Shown here in pieces: positions 6,693-7,890 of a stretch of 7,890 nt of DNA (positions within the stretch are counted from its first letter, which is position 1; every line of letters begins with the position of its first letter). Under the pieces are notes generated by a model. It did not search any database, was not told the DNA's origin, and was given only the letters and a program-made list of their open reading frames with translations. The stretch comes from JANYGM01 sp043764015 (GTDB lineage: Bacteria; Bacteroidota; Bacteroidia; Cytophagales; Thermonemataceae), in contig JAYUKY010000111.1 in NCBI GenBank assembly GCA_043764015.1, positions 1-7,890 of the forward strand. The letters are read 5' to 3'. A program made the position numbers and the translations under genes.

Positions 6693-7376
6693 TTATTTTT
6701 TTTCTTTGGTAGAAATTTGCTTTTGACCTGTTTTCATCAAAGAATCACGCCATTCTTTTCTAATGTCCATATTAACTTTAATGTCTCTTACTTTCAGACC
6801 AGACTCGTTATAAATCTCTTTCATCTCGTTAATATTAACTTTAGATATTCTCCCCATAAATGCATTATAGGTTTGAAATGCTATCAAATCATTATCCAAG
6901 GCTTGTATATTCAAAGGCTTGTTATCCAAAGTGCAAAGATTACTAGTATAAAGACTAATATCTTCATTATTACATTTGATGACCATAGAATCCCTACGAC
7001 TTTGTGATGCGTTTTTATATATTTTAAGGAATACTTGTGGTGCAGAACAGCCATCTTCTGGAGTTTTGAAAACTAATTTACCATCTTTATTATATATCCT
7101 TGTGGCTGTAGATTGCTCTTGCCAAAATACTATACTGTTATTAGCAATTCGTACTACATCAACAGTATCAAGTTTATATTTTTTCATATATTTAGTTATA
7201 CTAGCTTTATCCTCAAATTTAGGCTTACGTACTCCATGAGTAATAGACATAATTCCAAAAAGCACTTTGCCACATCCAAACATTGGTAAAGATATTATTA
7301 ATATGGCAAAAATATTCAAAGCACATGTACTACATGTGCTTTGAAATGCTTGTTTAGCGAATTTCTTGACGAACAT
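6693..7376 (-). CDS. Probable lipoprotein of unknown function (start uncertain), middle gene of the exported trio
   Basis: The open frame extends to an ATG at 7403, overlapping the upstream gene by 50 nt; ATGs at 7382 and 7376 shorten this to 29 and 23 nt. I give 7376, which yields a 227-residue product starting MFVKKFAK. A hydrophobic run then leads to L-P-M-F-G-C, an imperfect lipobox with the cysteine 35 residues in. A TTG start at 7319 would make an ordinary-length signal but one without basic residues. After the cysteine comes G-K-V-L-F-G-I, then K-P-K-F-E-D-K-A-S-I-T-K-Y. Bacteroidota lipoproteins of unknown function, some with weak thioredoxin-like features, often look like this from memory. 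No C-x-x-C redox site is visible in the mature part; a C-S-A-P is present. The C-terminus is Lys-rich. The frame runs through a 31-bp palindrome (7315-7345). Overlap with the upstream gene and the 4-nt gap to the downstream gene indicate an operon. Confidence 0.7.
   Translation of the reverse strand: MFVKKFAKQAFQSTCSTCALNIFAILIISLPMFGCGKVLFGIMSITHGVRKPKFEDKASITKYMKKYKLDTVDVVRIANNSIVFWQEQSTATRIYNKDGKLVFKTPEDGCSAPQVFLKIYKNASQSRRDSMVIKCNNEDISLYTSNLCTLDNKPLNIQALDNDLIAFQTYNAFMGRISKVNINEMKEIYNESGLKVRDIKVNMDIRKEWRDSLMKTGQKQISTKEKK
7315..7345 (-). repeat. Perfect 15-bp inverted repeat, possible hairpin or terminator within the operon
   Basis: TTCAAAGCACATGTA (7315-7329) and TACATGTGCTTTGAA (7331-7345) are exact reverse complements around a single base. 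On the minus strand the hairpin lies 8 nt after the stop codon of the 153-aa gene and is followed by TATTTTT, as in an intrinsic terminator. It also lies inside the downstream reading frame, where it encodes F-Q-S-T-C-S-T-C-A-L-N. It could be an attenuating terminator, an RNA processing or stability element, or a protein-binding palindrome. The sequence alone does not decide. Confidence 0.75.
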
Positions 7377-7815
7377 TGACATATGTAAGCCCTTTTTCCT
7401 CATAAGATTTGTAGCTACCAGCTTTTAGAATTATTGTTTTACCTTTGTACTCAGTAGTTGCAAGCATTTCTGGCATAATTACCATATCTTCCTCAATTTC
7501 AAACACACTTTTATCTGTGTCTTTGTTGAAGTTCACACCATAACTAGCAAATTCCAATTTAGCTAGTTGTTCATTTAGTATTTGAATATTTACAGCAACT
7601 TTTGGTGTGTCTTGCATTATACGACAACCACTCACACCAATAGCAATCTTCTTGATTTTTACGCATCCAAACCTGAACCCCTTACAACCGTTTCTCTTTC
7701 CACCCAATTCAGAGCCTTCTGCAAACTCAATGCTTAAACACTGGGCTTTACTCTCAAGCGTTGCAAAGCTAATGAAAGCCAACACAAAAACCAAAACTTT
7801 TGAAAACTTTTTCAT
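7354..7815 (-). CDS. Secreted protein of unknown function (153 aa), first gene of the exported trio
   Basis: I do not recognise a named family. The N-terminus is a Sec signal peptide: M-K-K-F-S-K, a hydrophobic core at about 7-20, and cleavage after S-K-A at 22-24 to leave a mature chain starting Q-C. The mature N-terminal part carries four cysteines (C26, C44, C51, C64), enough for two disulfides, and is Gly/Lys-rich. The C-terminal half has an acidic stretch F-E-I-E-E-D followed by I-I-L-K-A-G-S-Y. A similar kAGxY pattern occurs, as I recall it, in short Bacteroidota secreted proteins of unknown function. It is the first gene of the minus-strand group. Its stop codon lies inside the longest version of the next frame and 8 nt before the palindrome. 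No TAnnTTTG box is visible in the 75 nt upstream that the window contains, so its promoter may lie further out or be atypical. Confidence 0.78.
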   Translation of the reverse strand: MKKFSKVLVFVLAFISFATLESKAQCLSIEFAEGSELGGKRNGCKGFRFGCVKIKKIAIGVSGCRIMQDTPKVAVNIQILNEQLAKLEFASYGVNFNKDTDKSVFEIEEDMVIMPEMLATTEYKGKTIILKAGSYKSYEEKGLTYVNVRQEIR

Positions 7816-7860
7816 TATTATTTTAAAATTTATTTTTAGAAATGTGCCTACTCTATGTTA

Positions 7861-7884
7861 AACGGCTTTTGGGCTTACTCCGTT
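7861..7884. repeat. Short imperfect inverted repeat at the window edge
   Basis: AACGG (7861-7865) and CCGTT (7880-7884) are inverted around a segment holding a second GGCTT. The stem is only 5 bp, and the sequence runs off the window, so its nature cannot be judged. This stretch is noticeably more GC-rich than the leader next to it. Confidence 0.3.
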
Positions 7885-7890
7885 GGTTAT

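Noticed and set aside
6360..7007. Long plus-strand open frame of 215 codons opposite the minus-strand genes
   Set aside because: It spans parts of two minus-strand genes that have signal peptides, coherent composition and operon spacing. The plus-strand translation is Phe/Leu/Ser-rich without domain features, typical of an antisense shadow of AT-rich genes.
7857..7890. Possible integron attC-like site (GTTAAAC followed by an AACGG...CCGTT inverted repeat)
   Set aside because: A GTTRRRY heptamer is expected often by chance in AT-rich DNA. No paired RYYYAAC site or cassette boundary is visible, and the sequence runs off the window.

Overview
The window looks like a chromosomal segment of an AT-rich member of the Bacteroidota, probably from the Cytophagales/Flexibacter-like part of the phylum. 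Three things support this: most starts lack a recognisable Shine-Dalgarno; at least two upstream regions carry a TAnnTTTG box, the Bacteroidota -7 element; and the gene content includes a six-bladed beta-propeller lipoprotein and short secreted cysteine-containing proteins. Placement below phylum is inference.

Layout, left to right. A good TAnnTTTG promoter (70-77) serves a 73-residue secreted, cysteine-rich mini-protein (134-355), which is followed by a hairpin terminator (375-412). Next come a probable 6-bladed beta-propeller lipoprotein (438-1475) and a strong terminator (1498-1530). A second promoter (1606-1613) precedes a full-length M3-family zinc oligopeptidase of the OpdA/Dcp type (1643-3673). 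A 13-bp tandem duplication and a long palindromic terminator (3704-3744) end that gene. A 785-residue multi-PAS sensor histidine kinase (3821-6178) follows. Its N-terminal receiver-like domain appears to have lost the phosphorylatable aspartate and the conserved lysine. A shared bidirectional terminator (6200-6236) separates the kinase from a convergent minus-strand block.

The minus-strand block (7815 down to 6242) holds three tightly packed genes for exported proteins: a secreted 153-residue protein, a probable lipoprotein whose frame overlaps it, and a secreted 148-residue protein 4 nt further on. I recognise none of them by function. A perfect 15-bp inverted repeat with a 1-nt spacer lies just after the first stop codon but inside the reading frame of the second gene. 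It raises questions about the second gene's start and about expression of the group.

Only the minus-strand trio shows operon-like spacing. The peptidase and the kinase look like independent transcription units with housekeeping and signalling roles. I see no CRISPR array, tRNA, rRNA, transposase or phage gene. No strong evidence of a complete new system is present. The features most worth follow-up are the pseudo-receiver kinase, the exported trio with its embedded palindrome, and the small cysteine-rich secreted protein.
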